Source of the DNA: Limnospira platensis
Lineage (GTDB): Bacteria; Cyanobacteriota; Cyanobacteriia; Cyanobacteriales; Microcoleaceae
Length of the DNA: 28,690 nt
NCBI RefSeq assembly: GCF_046480435.1
Contig: NZ_PKGC01000063.1
Strand: one strand, 5' to 3'
Position numbers and translations under genes: made by a program. Under the pieces are notes generated by a model that searched no databases, was not told the origin of the DNA, and saw only the letters and a program-made list of their open reading frames with translations. Below, in pieces: positions 17,441-26,061 of the stretch; within the stretch, counting starts at the first letter, position 1, and every line of letters begins with the position of its first letter.

Positions 17441-19219
17441 GTGGATACACCAAAAGCAGATATCTTAGTAGTTGATGACAAGCCGGAAAATTTACACCTT
17501 CTCTCGGAAATTTTGATGATGGAAGGATACAATGTCCGCAAGGCTGTTAATGGTAAAATGGCTTTGATGGCGGTTAAGACAGTGCCGCCGGATTTGATTC
17601 TACTGGATATTATGATGCCGGGAATGGATGGATATCAGGTTTGTAAAGAATTAAAAAATAATCAAAACTTGGCTAAGGTTCCGGTAATATTTCTCAGTGC
17701 TTTAAATGATGTGTTTGATAAGGTGAAAGCCTTTGGGTCTGGCGGTGTAGACTATATTACAAAGCCTTTTCAAATGGAGGAGGTTCTAGTTCGGGTGGAA
17801 AATCACCTGATGCTGAAGGCGGCGGAAAAGAAAATTCTCGAGTTAAATACTGAGTTAGAAGCTAGGGTTAAAGAACGCACTCAACAATTAGAAATGGCTA
17901 ATGCTAAGTTATTGGAAATGGCTCTGCATGACCCGTTGACACGACTGCCCAACCGGACTTTATTTATGGAGAAGGTATCTCGGGCAATGAATAATTTAAA
18001 GGAGGGGAATATTCGGGGTTTTGCGGTGCTGTTTATGGATTGCGATCGCTTTAAGGTGGTCAATGATTCCTTGGGGCATACGGTGGGAGATGAATTGTTA
18101 ATTGCTATTGGCGATCGCATTAAAAAAATACTCAAAACTAATGATTTGCTATCCCGTTTAGGCGGAGATGAATTTGCAATTATTATACATGATGTTAATG
18201 AAATTGAACAGGTAAGGAATCTAGCTGATTCTATTCTTGAGGTGATGTCGGGTCCGTTTCAAATCTATAGCCGAGAGATTTTTATTAATATGAGTATCGG
18301 TGTGGTTCTCAGTAATACGAGCTATGAAAAACCCGAACATTTATTGCGAGATGCAGATACAGCTATGTATCGTGCTAAAGCCCTAGGACGGGGACAATAT
18401 CATATTTTTGACCCGGCTATGCACAAAGAAGCCCTCGATTTATTGGGGTTAGAAACTGACCTGAGACGGGCACTAGACAATCAAGAATTAATGGCTTATT
18501 ATCAGCCAATTATTAATCTGGAAACTGGTAAAATTTATAGCATGGAAGCCTTGGTGCGCTGGCAACATCCCCAACGGGGTTTGGTCTCCCCTGGTATGTT
18601 TATCCCCTTGGCTGAGGAAATGGGGGTAATTACTACTATTGGAACTTTGATGCTGGTAGAAGCCTGTCATCAACTCAAACATTGGCAAGAACAGAAATTG
18701 GTGGATGAATCTGTTAGCATTAGTGTAAATCTCTCTGTCAGACAGTTTACCCAAGCCGATCTCATTGCTACCGTTGATGATATCCTGGCTGAAAGTGGTT
18801 TAAATCCTAAATGTCTGAGATTAGAAATGACCGAAAGTGCGATCGTCGAACATACACAAACAGCCCGGACTATTTTAACTCAATTTCGCGATCGCCACAT
18901 CGGTTTAAGTCTCGATGATTTTGGTACAGGCTACTCTTCCCTAAGTTATTTACACGCCTTCCCGGTGGACACCATTAAAATTGATAAGTCTTTTGTCAGT
19001 CTTTTAGATGGAACTCCTGAAAACCTGGGGCTAATTCCTGCTATCATTGGTATCTCTAAAACTTTAAACATGGTAGCGGTAGCTGAGGGAATAGAAACCC
19101 CCGAACAACTTGCACAACTGCGAGAACTCCAATGTAATGGCGGACAAGGATATTTCTTTTCTCGGCCTTTACCTGCTACTCAAATGGCTGAACTTTTGGC
19201 CAGCCATCCCCAATGGTAA
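17441..19219 (+). CDS. Response regulator with GGDEF and EAL domains (cyclic di-GMP turnover)
   Basis: The 592-residue protein starts with GTG at 17441, ten bases after the kinase. Domains are: receiver (1-125, D56 in LLLDIMMPGMDG, K108 in TKPF), coiled coil (130-160), diguanylate cyclase (160-325, intact GGDEF at 241-245), and EAL phosphodiesterase (335-590). EAL catalytic parts are all present: MEALVRW, VNLSVRQF, EMTESAIVE, LDDFGTGYSSL, IKIDKSF, AVAEGIET and GGQGYFFSRPL. The inhibitory RxxD site before GGDEF reads K232-T-N-D235, so feedback inhibition by cyclic di-GMP may be weak. Both activities look possible. The receiver is probably phosphorylated by the hybrid kinase upstream. Confidence 0.95.
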   Translation: MDTPKADILVVDDKPENLHLLSEILMMEGYNVRKAVNGKMALMAVKTVPPDLILLDIMMPGMDGYQVCKELKNNQNLAKVPVIFLSALNDVFDKVKAFGSGGVDYITKPFQMEEVLVRVENHLMLKAAEKKILELNTELEARVKERTQQLEMANAKLLEMALHDPLTRLPNRTLFMEKVSRAMNNLKEGNIRGFAVLFMDCDRFKVVNDSLGHTVGDELLIAIGDRIKKILKTNDLLSRLGGDEFAIIIHDVNEIEQVRNLADSILEVMSGPFQIYSREIFINMSIGVVLSNTSYEKPEHLLRDADTAMYRAKALGRGQYHIFDPAMHKEALDLLGLETDLRRALDNQELMAYYQPIINLETGKIYSMEALVRWQHPQRGLVSPGMFIPLAEEMGVITTIGTLMLVEACHQLKHWQEQKLVDESVSISVNLSVRQFTQADLIATVDDILAESGLNPKCLRLEMTESAIVEHTQTARTILTQFRDRHIGLSLDDFGTGYSSLSYLHAFPVDTIKIDKSFVSLLDGTPENLGLIPAIIGISKTLNMVAVAEGIETPEQLAQLRELQCNGGQGYFFSRPLPATQMAELLASHPQW

Positions 19220-19255
19220 GTCTCATTGATAAAAATTGACGGTAACAGAAAGTAC

Positions 19256-20731
19256 ATGAAATTAAAACAGATAATTTTAAGCATTCTCACTTTTATATCT
19301 ATACTATATGTAACTTTAAGCCTACTGGGAAGTTGGACTCAGCCCCAAATTCAAAGCCGTCTGGAACTGTATCAGACCAATTTAGTTCTCCAGGCTTCTG
19401 AGTGGGAACCACAGACGGAAGACCGGGCGAATTGGCTAACCCTACGAGATAATATCATCGGTAAAGATGCGGTTAATTCTGCGCTCCAACAATACCAAAA
19501 GGTGCAGGAGTCTAACTACCAAAATTTACAGCGACTACAACCCAATCAGCCTTCAGAATTTTCGCGGGGAGAATTAGCACAGACCATAGGTGAGTTAGAA
19601 TTGCGAATTGGCATTATGCAAGCGGTGCTGGGAGACTCCCAAAAGGCGATCGCCACTTGGGAATCCCTCATTTCTGACAATGGTAATTATCCCACCAGTG
19701 CCACGGCTCAAGTATTAGTAGGACTCTGGACAGAGCCACCAGATATAGGGGCTGATGACGAAGATATTTTACAGGCAAATTTAGAGGGTTGGTTCCGCTT
19801 TCAAGGTTTAGCCCAACTCTACGATTTACAAAACCGTGAAGATGTCTTACAACAACTCAATAATCAACAACAGGAAACCTCAGAAAATGCTGTTTATAAA
19901 TTAGCCATTGTTTCGGCTATTCCTGGGTTCGGGTTGGTGTCGGGAATTATCCTATCTATCATTTTAGGGGTGCAATGGTTCCTGAAACGTGAACAGGCAA
20001 TTATCAACCGCAATGCTGATGTAGAATGGTCTGTACCTTGGACAGCGGAAACGATTGTGCAAGTGTTTGTTTTAGGGTTTTTCCTAGTTGGACAGTTGTT
20101 AATCCCGCTGATTTTTCAACTCCTGGGTTTAAGAGCGGCGGGAGATGTGAGACTGCAAGCCTTTTATATCCTCCTAACTTATATGATTTTAGTGGGTGGT
20201 GGTTTGGGGGTTTTATATCTGTCTATAAAATCATTTTTCCCTCTCCCGGAAGGTTGGTTTAGGTTCAAATTATGGGATAGTTGGTTATTCTGGGGTTTCG
20301 GTGGCTATTGCGTAGCTTTACCCTTAGTGATTTTAACTTCCTTAGTCAATCAAAGATTATGGGATGGTCAAGGGGGAAGTAATCCGATATTACCCATAGC
20401 TTTGGAAAATCGAGATCCGGTAGCTTTAGGGATATTTTTCTTCACGGCTTCTATAGCAGCACCTTGGTTTGAGGAGGTATTATTTCGGGGGTTTCTGTTA
20501 CCTTCGTTAACCCGCTATTTTCCGCTGTGGGGTGCAATTATAGCCAGTGGGTTACTGTTTGCTGTGGCTCATTTGAATGTCTCGGAAATTTTGCCTTTAT
20601 TTGTGTTAGGAATTGTCCTGGGGTTTGTCTATACACGATCGCGCAATCTCTTGGCTCCCATGTTGCTACACAGTTTATGGAATAGCGGCACTTTAATCAG
20701 TCTGTATATCTTAGGAAGTGGCGCTAATTAG
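19256..20731 (+). CDS. CPBP-family intramembrane metalloprotease with N-terminal extension
   Basis: The 491-residue protein starts at the ATG at 19256 (MKLKQIILSILTF); a TTG at 19226 is also in frame. The C-terminal domain has the three CPBP (CAAX protease/Rce1-like) motifs: EEVLFRG (E406, E407, R411), FAVAHL (H439) and HSLWNS (H472, N476). It has about eight membrane segments. The first 220 or so residues comprise one membrane anchor and a soluble helical part (from WTQPQIQSRLELYQTNLVLQ to QQETSENAVYK) that looks TPR-like. In bacteria these enzymes cleave membrane proteins or process small peptides; no substrate is evident. It follows the GGDEF-EAL gene by 36 bp. Confidence 0.88.
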   Translation: MKLKQIILSILTFISILYVTLSLLGSWTQPQIQSRLELYQTNLVLQASEWEPQTEDRANWLTLRDNIIGKDAVNSALQQYQKVQESNYQNLQRLQPNQPSEFSRGELAQTIGELELRIGIMQAVLGDSQKAIATWESLISDNGNYPTSATAQVLVGLWTEPPDIGADDEDILQANLEGWFRFQGLAQLYDLQNREDVLQQLNNQQQETSENAVYKLAIVSAIPGFGLVSGIILSIILGVQWFLKREQAIINRNADVEWSVPWTAETIVQVFVLGFFLVGQLLIPLIFQLLGLRAAGDVRLQAFYILLTYMILVGGGLGVLYLSIKSFFPLPEGWFRFKLWDSWLFWGFGGYCVALPLVILTSLVNQRLWDGQGGSNPILPIALENRDPVALGIFFFTASIAAPWFEEVLFRGFLLPSLTRYFPLWGAIIASGLLFAVAHLNVSEILPLFVLGIVLGFVYTRSRNLLAPMLLHSLWNSGTLISLYILGSGAN

Positions 20732-20752
20732 TCGCTCAGGAAGCCCCAAGAT

Positions 20753-20938
20753 TTAAATATCTGGGGAATCTTCGGAGGAATAATCTTGATGATAGCGTCG
20801 CCGCCGTATACCCTTAGAAGCGATCGCCAATAATAAACCGGTGAGCAGGGATAACTCAAAATGAGTGTACCAAGTCGCCACCCCCAAGGACAGCAAAGCG
20901 ATCGCACCAACCATCAAAACCTGAATTCGCTTAGACAT
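20753..20938 (-). CDS. Small predicted membrane protein
   Basis: This 61-residue reading frame (MSKRIQVLMVGAIALLSLGV) has two hydrophobic stretches, about 7-22 and 27-40, then a basic patch (RRRR) and an acidic Ser-rich tail. I do not know a family for it. The frame ends 22 bp past the stop of the convergent protease gene and starts 83 bp from miaB, from which it diverges. No strong ribosome site is visible. Membrane-like composition and the clean fit in the spacer support a real gene. Confidence 0.55.
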   Translation of the reverse strand: MSKRIQVLMVGAIALLSLGVATWYTHFELSLLTGLLLAIASKGIRRRRYHQDYSSEDSPDI

Positions 20939-21020
20939 AAAAAATCACAAAGCCAACCATTCAATTATAATGGTCATTCAACTGATAGACCAATCGATAA
21001 GTTATCCCTAATATCAAACC

Positions 21021-22379
21021 ATGACCACACAACCCCGCCATTACCATATCACCACTTTCGGATGTCAAATGAACAAAGCCGACTCCGAACGCATGGCAGG
21101 CATTTTAGACGAAATGGGGTTAACCTTCGTTGAGGACCCAAACCAAGCTGATATCGTGCTTTACAACACCTGTACCATTCGCGATAACGCGGAACAGAAA
21201 GTCTACTCCTACCTGGGGAGACAAGCGAAACGGAAACAGGAAAATCCGAACCTGACCCTAATTGTAGCGGGATGCGTCGCCCAACAGGAAGGAGAAGCGC
21301 TGCTGCGTCGGGTTCCTGAACTTGATTTGGTCATGGGACCCCAACACGCCAACCGTCTCCAAGACCTATTAGAACAAGTCTTTGAGGGTTCCCAGGTGGT
21401 GGCGACTGAACCGATTAATATTGTGGAAGACATCACCAAACCCCGCCGAGATAGCAATATCACCGCCTGGGTGAATGTGATTTATGGTTGCAATGAACGC
21501 TGTACCTATTGCGTAGTTCCCAACGTCCGAGGAACCGAACAGTCCCGCACCCCGGAAGCTATCCGGGCGGAAATGGAAGAATTAGCGAGGGCGGGTTATA
21601 AAGAAGTTACACTGCTGGGACAAAATATTGATGCCTATGGCCGCGACCTCCCCGGTTCTACGCCAGACGGTCGCCACCAACACACTTTGACAGACCTGCT
21701 CTATTATGTGCATGACATACCGGGTATTGAGCGTATCCGTTTCGCTACGAGTCATCCTCGCTATTTTACAGAAAGATTAATTCGCGCCTGTGCGGAACTT
21801 CCGAAGGTGTGCGAACATTTCCATATCCCGTTTCAGTCGGGAGATAATGATGTGCTAAGGGCGATGGCGCGGGGATACACCCATGAAAAATATCGTCGGA
21901 TTATTAATACTATTCGCGAGTATATTCCCGATGCGTCAATTAGTGCTGATGCGATCGTGGGGTTTCCGGGAGAAACAGAGGCGCAGTTTGAGAATACCCT
22001 AAAACTGGTTGATGATATTGCTTTTGACCTGTTGAACACGGCGGCTTATTCCCCCCGTCCGGGAACTGGGGCGGCGTTGTGGGAAAATCAGCTTTCGGAG
22101 GAGGTGAAGGCCGATCGCCTACAACGGTTAAATCGACTGGTGAATGTGAAGGCTATGGAGAGATCGGAAAGATACCGCGATCGCATTGAGGAGGTATTAG
22201 TGGAAGGCACAAACCCCAAAGACCCCAGCCAGGTGATGGGACGTACCCGTGGTAATCGTCTGACGTTTTTTAAAGGGAATTTGGCGGAACTCTCAGGTGA
22301 ACTGGTGAAAGTGAAGATTATAGAGGTGCGGGCATTTAGCCTCACCGGAGAACCTATTGAGTTATATGTGACGCTATGA
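21021..22379 (+). CDS. miaB: tRNA-2-methylthio-N6-isopentenyladenosine synthase MiaB
   Basis: MiaB is a radical-SAM methylthiotransferase that adds a methylthio group to i6A37 of tRNAs reading U-starting codons. The 452-residue protein has the UPF0004 N-terminal domain with three cluster cysteines (C15 in TTFGCQMNKADS, C51 in NTCTIRDNAEQK, C85 in AGCVAQQ). It also has the radical-SAM triad C157xxxC161xxC164 (GCNERCTYC) and a C-terminal TRAM domain (about 380-450). All expected motifs are present. The stop codon overlaps the start of the next gene (ATGA at 22376-22379), which indicates translational coupling. Confidence 0.97.
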   Translation: MTTQPRHYHITTFGCQMNKADSERMAGILDEMGLTFVEDPNQADIVLYNTCTIRDNAEQKVYSYLGRQAKRKQENPNLTLIVAGCVAQQEGEALLRRVPELDLVMGPQHANRLQDLLEQVFEGSQVVATEPINIVEDITKPRRDSNITAWVNVIYGCNERCTYCVVPNVRGTEQSRTPEAIRAEMEELARAGYKEVTLLGQNIDAYGRDLPGSTPDGRHQHTLTDLLYYVHDIPGIERIRFATSHPRYFTERLIRACAELPKVCEHFHIPFQSGDNDVLRAMARGYTHEKYRRIINTIREYIPDASISADAIVGFPGETEAQFENTLKLVDDIAFDLLNTAAYSPRPGTGAALWENQLSEEVKADRLQRLNRLVNVKAMERSERYRDRIEEVLVEGTNPKDPSQVMGRTRGNRLTFFKGNLAELSGELVKVKIIEVRAFSLTGEPIELYVTL

Positions 22380-22930
22380 ATACTAAAACTTTTAAAACAA
22401 TCGGTTTTGTCTCTCTGCTGGGGCTGGTTTGGGTAAGTGCGATCGCCTGCCAGAAAAACCCTCAAGCCCAAAGTAATGCGGTTCAGGTGGCCCCAGCCGG
22501 TCCTGTACCTACAGTAATTCAAAATCCCCCTTCTCTGGCGCAACCGGGTCAGGGGGGTATGAATTTACCGAAACCCAGAGATAATGGTGATTATACCCGT
22601 TCAACTCATACCACCTGGGAAGTGACAGACAGAGACCCCAACGGTTTAAACTGTCGCATGGCTGATAATCTCAGCAGCTATGATCAACTTCTGGCTAACC
22701 AGGGTCAGGTGACTATGAATATCAAAAACTGGCCAGTAGTGGGGACTATCAAACAAGGACAGGATTTTGAGATTAATCTGGGTCCGGCAGGATTTGGTAT
22801 TGTTTATGATAACGAAAACCAACCCTGGATGTATGTTGAACGTACTGATGAACAAGGGGCGGCGAGTAATTGTTTTGTGCGGGCTAACCATCGCTTTGTA
22901 CAACCGATCGCCACTCAGAATGTCTTGTGA
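22376..22930 (+). CDS. Predicted lipoprotein with SH3-like domain
   Basis: The protein has 184 residues. The N-terminus is a signal peptide (MNTKTFKTIGFVSLLGLVWV) ending in SAIAC, a plausible though not ideal lipobox, so Cys25 may be lipidated and the protein anchored facing the periplasm. A Pro/Gln/Asn-rich linker follows (26-75). Residues about 85-175 look like a bacterial SH3b fold: LNCRM, VVGTIKQGQDFEI, then WMYVER and CFVRANHRFVQPI, with a Cys pair that could form a disulfide. Such domains often bind cell-wall peptides. The start overlaps the miaB stop by four bases; a functional link to tRNA modification is not implied. Confidence 0.8.
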   Translation: MNTKTFKTIGFVSLLGLVWVSAIACQKNPQAQSNAVQVAPAGPVPTVIQNPPSLAQPGQGGMNLPKPRDNGDYTRSTHTTWEVTDRDPNGLNCRMADNLSSYDQLLANQGQVTMNIKNWPVVGTIKQGQDFEINLGPAGFGIVYDNENQPWMYVERTDEQGAASNCFVRANHRFVQPIATQNVL

Positions 22931-22964
22931 TTAAGACGTAGCAACACCCCCCCGGAGATTGGTG

Positions 22965-24008
22965 CTAATTTTCAAAGAGTTTCATGACATCGGCGATCGC
23001 CATGCGAGAATAAGCCCCCAAGGTGAGAGGGGAGGTGTGATCATGTTCAAGGTGATCCGCCGCCGCACAGGCGATCATCGCCGCATTATCAGTGCAGAAT
23101 TTCATCGGAGGGAACAAAACCCTTAAATGGTTTTCCGTAGCTGCTTCCTGTAACAAATGACGGAGGCGACTGTTAGCAGCTACTCCCCCCCCAACGGTAA
23201 TAGTATCCAATTGGTAATTGAGGGCGCAGGCGATCGCTCGTTTGGTTAACCCCCTGGCAACTGTGTCCTGAAAGCTGGCTGCGAGGTCTGCCACGGGCAG
23301 TTCTCCCCCTTTTTGGTTTAATTTATCCACCAAACGTAAGACAGCCGTTTTCAGGCCGCTAAAGCTGGAATCATAGGGATGATAGCCGCCCCCAGGTAGG
23401 GAAATGCGACCCTCTGGGAGAGGGAAGGCTTGGGGGTTGCCACTGGCTGCAAGGCGATCGATAACTGGGCCCCCTGGATAACCGAGGTTAAGTAAACGAG
23501 CCACCTTATCAAAGGCTTCTCCCGCCGCATCATCGCGGGTTTGACCCAAGGTTTCATACTGACCACAACCGATGACCCGAATTAAACTGGTGTGGCCCCC
23601 AGAAACTAATAAACACAGAAAGGGTGGTTTTAAATCGGGTTCACTGAGATAGGAGGCGTAGATGTGACCTTCTAGGTGATGGATTCCTAAAAATGGCTTC
23701 TGGTGAACCATGGCTAAACTTTTGGCCGCTGTGATTCCCACTAATAGCGCTCCTACTAACCCCGGAGCGCAGGTAGTAGCGATCGCATCAATATCAGTCC
23801 AGTCCAGATCAGCTTCCATGAGTGCTTGAGTAATTAGGGGGTTGACCATTTCCAAATGTTGCCGCGAAGCCACCTCCGGCACTACCCCCCCATAGGGGCG
23901 ATGGATAGGGATTTGAGAGGCCACCACATTACTGTAAACTTCACGATTCTTTACAATTGCTACCCCAGTTTCGTCACAACTTGTTTCAATTGCTAAAACT
24001 GTTGCCAT
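22965..24008 (-). CDS. tsaD: tRNA N6-adenosine threonylcarbamoyltransferase TsaD
   Basis: TsaD (also called Gcp/YgjD) transfers threonylcarbamoyl to A37 of ANN-decoding tRNAs together with TsaB and TsaE. The 347-residue protein begins MATVLAIETSCDETGVAIV, the standard start. Metal ligands are H111 and H115 in HHLEGHIYASYL, and the C-terminal FCTDNAAMIA supplies the Asp. The ASKH ATPase loops (VSGGHTSL, GGGVAANSRLR) are present. It converges with the lipoprotein gene and diverges from psaF. The tsaD-psaF-psaJ neighbourhood also occurs in other cyanobacteria such as Synechocystis. Confidence 0.97.
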   Translation of the reverse strand: MATVLAIETSCDETGVAIVKNREVYSNVVASQIPIHRPYGGVVPEVASRQHLEMVNPLITQALMEADLDWTDIDAIATTCAPGLVGALLVGITAAKSLAMVHQKPFLGIHHLEGHIYASYLSEPDLKPPFLCLLVSGGHTSLIRVIGCGQYETLGQTRDDAAGEAFDKVARLLNLGYPGGPVIDRLAASGNPQAFPLPEGRISLPGGGYHPYDSSFSGLKTAVLRLVDKLNQKGGELPVADLAASFQDTVARGLTKRAIACALNYQLDTITVGGGVAANSRLRHLLQEAATENHLRVLFPPMKFCTDNAAMIACAAADHLEHDHTSPLTLGAYSRMAIADVMKLFEN

Positions 24009-24176
24009 TGGCTGATAAATTTAATCAAATGATTGAGTTACATCTAGTAGCTTATCCCCACAACGAGATTAAATGGGTGTCAAGAGTCTAAATTCAAAGT
24101 AAGATGGCTCCTAAGTCCTTAATCCGTTGGGATTGTACAAAAAACTTATTGTTTTGTAACAAAAGGAAACAAATCT

Positions 24177-24665
24177 ATGCGACGATTGTTGGCTCTAGTT
24201 CTCGCTCTCGGTCTTTGGTTCGGTGGTAGCGCAGCAGCCGAGGCTTATAACCTGACTCCCTGCTCTGATTCGGCCGCATTTCAGCAACGGGCCCAAACTT
24301 CTATCGCCCGCAGTGCTAACCCAGACCAAGCCAAAGCTCGGTTCGAGCGCTATTCCCAAGAACTCTGTGGCGAAGATGGCCTACCTCACCTGATTGTAGA
24401 TGGTAGCCTGTCCCACGCTGGCGATTTCTTAATCCCCAGTGTTCTATTCTTGTATATCGCCGGATGGATTGGTTGGGTAGGTCGTTCTTACCTCCAGTAT
24501 GCTGGTAAAGATAAAAAAGCCACCGAAAAGGAAATCATTATCGATGTTCCCAAAGCTGTGCAATTGATGCTGGGTGGATTTCTCTGGCCTCTGGCTGCTC
24601 TCAAAGAAATGACCACCGGGGAAATGTTTGCTAAAGATAATGAAATCACCGTTTCTCCTCGCTAA
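24177..24665 (+). CDS. psaF: Photosystem I subunit III (PsaF)
   Basis: PsaF is a photosystem I subunit with a lumenal N-terminal part, near the plastocyanin/cytochrome c6 docking side. The 162-residue precursor has a signal peptide (MRRLLALVLALGLWFGGSAAAEA) with a likely cut before YNLTPC, giving a mature protein of about 139 residues. The mature part has two Cys (in TPCSDS and ELCGED) that form a disulfide in the family, and two hydrophobic stretches (FLIPSVLFLYIAGWIGWVG and VQLMLGGFLWPLAAL). An AAAGGAAAC ribosome site precedes the ATG. psaJ follows after 112 bp and is probably in the same operon. Confidence 0.98.
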   Translation: MRRLLALVLALGLWFGGSAAAEAYNLTPCSDSAAFQQRAQTSIARSANPDQAKARFERYSQELCGEDGLPHLIVDGSLSHAGDFLIPSVLFLYIAGWIGWVGRSYLQYAGKDKKATEKEIIIDVPKAVQLMLGGFLWPLAALKEMTTGEMFAKDNEITVSPR

Positions 24666-24694
24666 GAGATGCGCGGTTGTGGCCTAAGCCTTTC

Positions 24695-24718
24695 ACGGGT
24701 TAGGTTACGGGTTAGGTT
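24695..24718 (+). repeat. Two tandem 12-mers in the psaF-psaJ spacer
   Basis: ACGGGTTAGGTT is repeated exactly at 24695-24706 and 24707-24718. With CCTAAGCC just before it (24683-24690) either copy of GGGTTAGG can form a short 7-of-8 hairpin. This could tune the psaF/psaJ transcript ratio or be neutral. Confidence 0.75.
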
Positions 24719-24763
24719 AAGGGACTTTTTCCCAAATTGTATCGAATGTTTGGCATATCAATT

Positions 24764-24769
24764 AGGAGG
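24764..24769 (+). promoter_or_regulatory. Strong ribosome binding site of psaJ
   Basis: AGGAGG lies 8 bases before the psaJ ATG at 24778. Such a full Shine-Dalgarno sequence fixes the start of this very short gene. Confidence 0.85.
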
Positions 24770-24777
24770 CTCAATTC

Positions 24778-24903
24778 ATGCAGAACTTTTTGAAATATTT
24801 GTCTACCGTCCCGGTTTTGGCAGCGGTTTGGCTGTTAATTACTGCTGGTATTCTGATCGAATTTAATCGGTTTTTCCCCGACCTTCTGTTTCATCCCCTC
24901 TAG
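24778..24903 (+). CDS. psaJ: Photosystem I subunit IX (PsaJ)
   Basis: This 41-residue protein reads MQNFLKYLSTVPVLAAVW onward to FFPDLLFHPL, matching the known size and sequence style of PsaJ, a single-span photosystem I subunit that sits beside PsaF and stabilises it. One membrane helix covers about residues 9-29. It is easily missed because of its length. It lies 112 bp behind psaF in the standard cyanobacterial order and has a perfect AGGAGG ribosome site. Confidence 0.97.
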   Translation: MQNFLKYLSTVPVLAAVWLLITAGILIEFNRFFPDLLFHPL

Positions 24904-25079
24904 GGACTAAAACCCGAAAAATGGGCAGGTCGCCCTAAGTGGCGATCGCATAATTAACAAGAGATTAATATTTATAGGGGTGATGATAAATTGCCCCTAT
25001 GATCTTGTCCAAGGATACCTGCCCCCTAGGGGGATTATTGACCCTAATAAAAATCACTTATTTTTCTAATTCCGTATCG

Positions 25080-25889
25080 ATGAAATCCTATACTGCTGCC
25101 GCGATCCAAATGACCAGTCTGCCTGATTTGCAGAAAAATTTGGCAGAATCTCGCGATTTAATTGAACTAGCTATTCGTCAAGGCGCTGAATTAATTGGCT
25201 TACCCGAAAACTTCTCGTTTATGGGTGAAGAAGAAGATAAACTTATCCAGGGTTCAGAAATTGCCGAAGCCACCGAAAAATTCCTGAAAACTACAGCCCA
25301 ACGTTTTCAGGTAACCCTTTTGGGTGGAGGGTTTCCCGTTCCCAAAGGAGAAGGTAAAGTCTGCAATACCGCCTTGTTAGTAGACCCCAATGGTCAAGAG
25401 TTGGCACGATATGAAAAAGTGCATCTTTTTGATGTAAATGTGCCTGATGGAAACACTTACTGTGAGTCGGCAACAGTGAAAGCTGGGACAGATTTCCCAC
25501 CTGTTTACAATTCCCCAGAATTAGGTCAGTTGGGTTTATCTGTCTGTTATGACGTGCGGTTTCCAGAATTGTATCGGCATTTATCTAAACGGGGAGCCGA
25601 GGTGTTATTTGTTCCCGCCGCCTTTACCGCCTATACCGGGAAAGATCACTGGGAAGTTTTGCTAAAAGCTAGGGCGATCGAAAATACTTGTTATGTAATT
25701 GCTCCCGCCCAAACTGGCTGTCACTATGGCCGCCGCCACACCCACGGTCACGCCATGATTATTGATCCTTGGGGAATGATACTAGCTGATGGGGGTGATC
25801 AGCCAGGAGTCGCCTTAGCTGATATTGAACCCACCCGCCTCGAGCAAGTGCGTCGCCAAATGCCATCTCTGAAACATCGGGTATTTTAG
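25080..25889 (+). CDS. Nitrilase-superfamily amidase (Nit1/Nit2-like)
   Basis: The 269-residue protein starts at the ATG at 25080 (MKSYTAAAIQMTSL), the normal family start; an ATG at 24999 in frame would add 27 atypical residues. The Glu-Lys-Cys triad is E43 (LPENFSF), K113 (YEKVHLFDV) and C156 (SVCYDVRFPELY). These motifs fit the Nit branch, whose characterised members hydrolyse deaminated glutathione or omega-amides such as 2-oxoglutaramate, so it probably repairs transaminase side products. It is cytoplasmic. The gene is followed after about 20 bp by the inverted repeat at 25909-25941. Confidence 0.92.
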   Translation: MKSYTAAAIQMTSLPDLQKNLAESRDLIELAIRQGAELIGLPENFSFMGEEEDKLIQGSEIAEATEKFLKTTAQRFQVTLLGGGFPVPKGEGKVCNTALLVDPNGQELARYEKVHLFDVNVPDGNTYCESATVKAGTDFPPVYNSPELGQLGLSVCYDVRFPELYRHLSKRGAEVLFVPAAFTAYTGKDHWEVLLKARAIENTCYVIAPAQTGCHYGRRHTHGHAMIIDPWGMILADGGDQPGVALADIEPTRLEQVRRQMPSLKHRVF

Positions 25890-25908
25890 AAAATCAGCCA
25901 CTGATAAC

Positions 25909-25941
25909 GTGCGTCAGTCCTATCGGCGAGTTCTGACGCAC
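25909..25941. repeat. Inverted repeat sharing arms with the repeat at 1-146
   Basis: GTGCGTCAG (25909-25917) and CTGACGCAC (25933-25941) form a 9-bp stem with a 15-nt loop. The arms are the same as in the 75-nt repeat at the left edge, although the loops differ. It lies 20 bp after the amidase stop and might act in transcript end formation, though no T-run follows. Confidence 0.85.
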
Positions 25942-26061
25942 CCAAGAAAAATCGGTAATTGGGGAATAATTTGAGAGTTGTAACCCATGTATAACTAATA
26001 CAAAAGTTGATGTGATCCCACTTTTCGCTACAGTAGACAGGAACGAGTTTTAACAAAATGG

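Noticed and set aside
20861..21133. Plus-strand 90-residue frame before and over the miaB start
   Set aside because: It overlaps miaB in another frame and is low in protein-like pattern; miaB is certain.
24120..24176. HLR1 (RpaB) or NtcA site upstream of psaF
   Set aside because: Single half-sites such as TGTAAC are visible, but the required second half at the right spacing is not.
24999..25079. Earlier ATG for the nitrilase gene
   Set aside because: The added 27 residues do not fit the family, whose proteins begin right at the YTAAAIQM strand.
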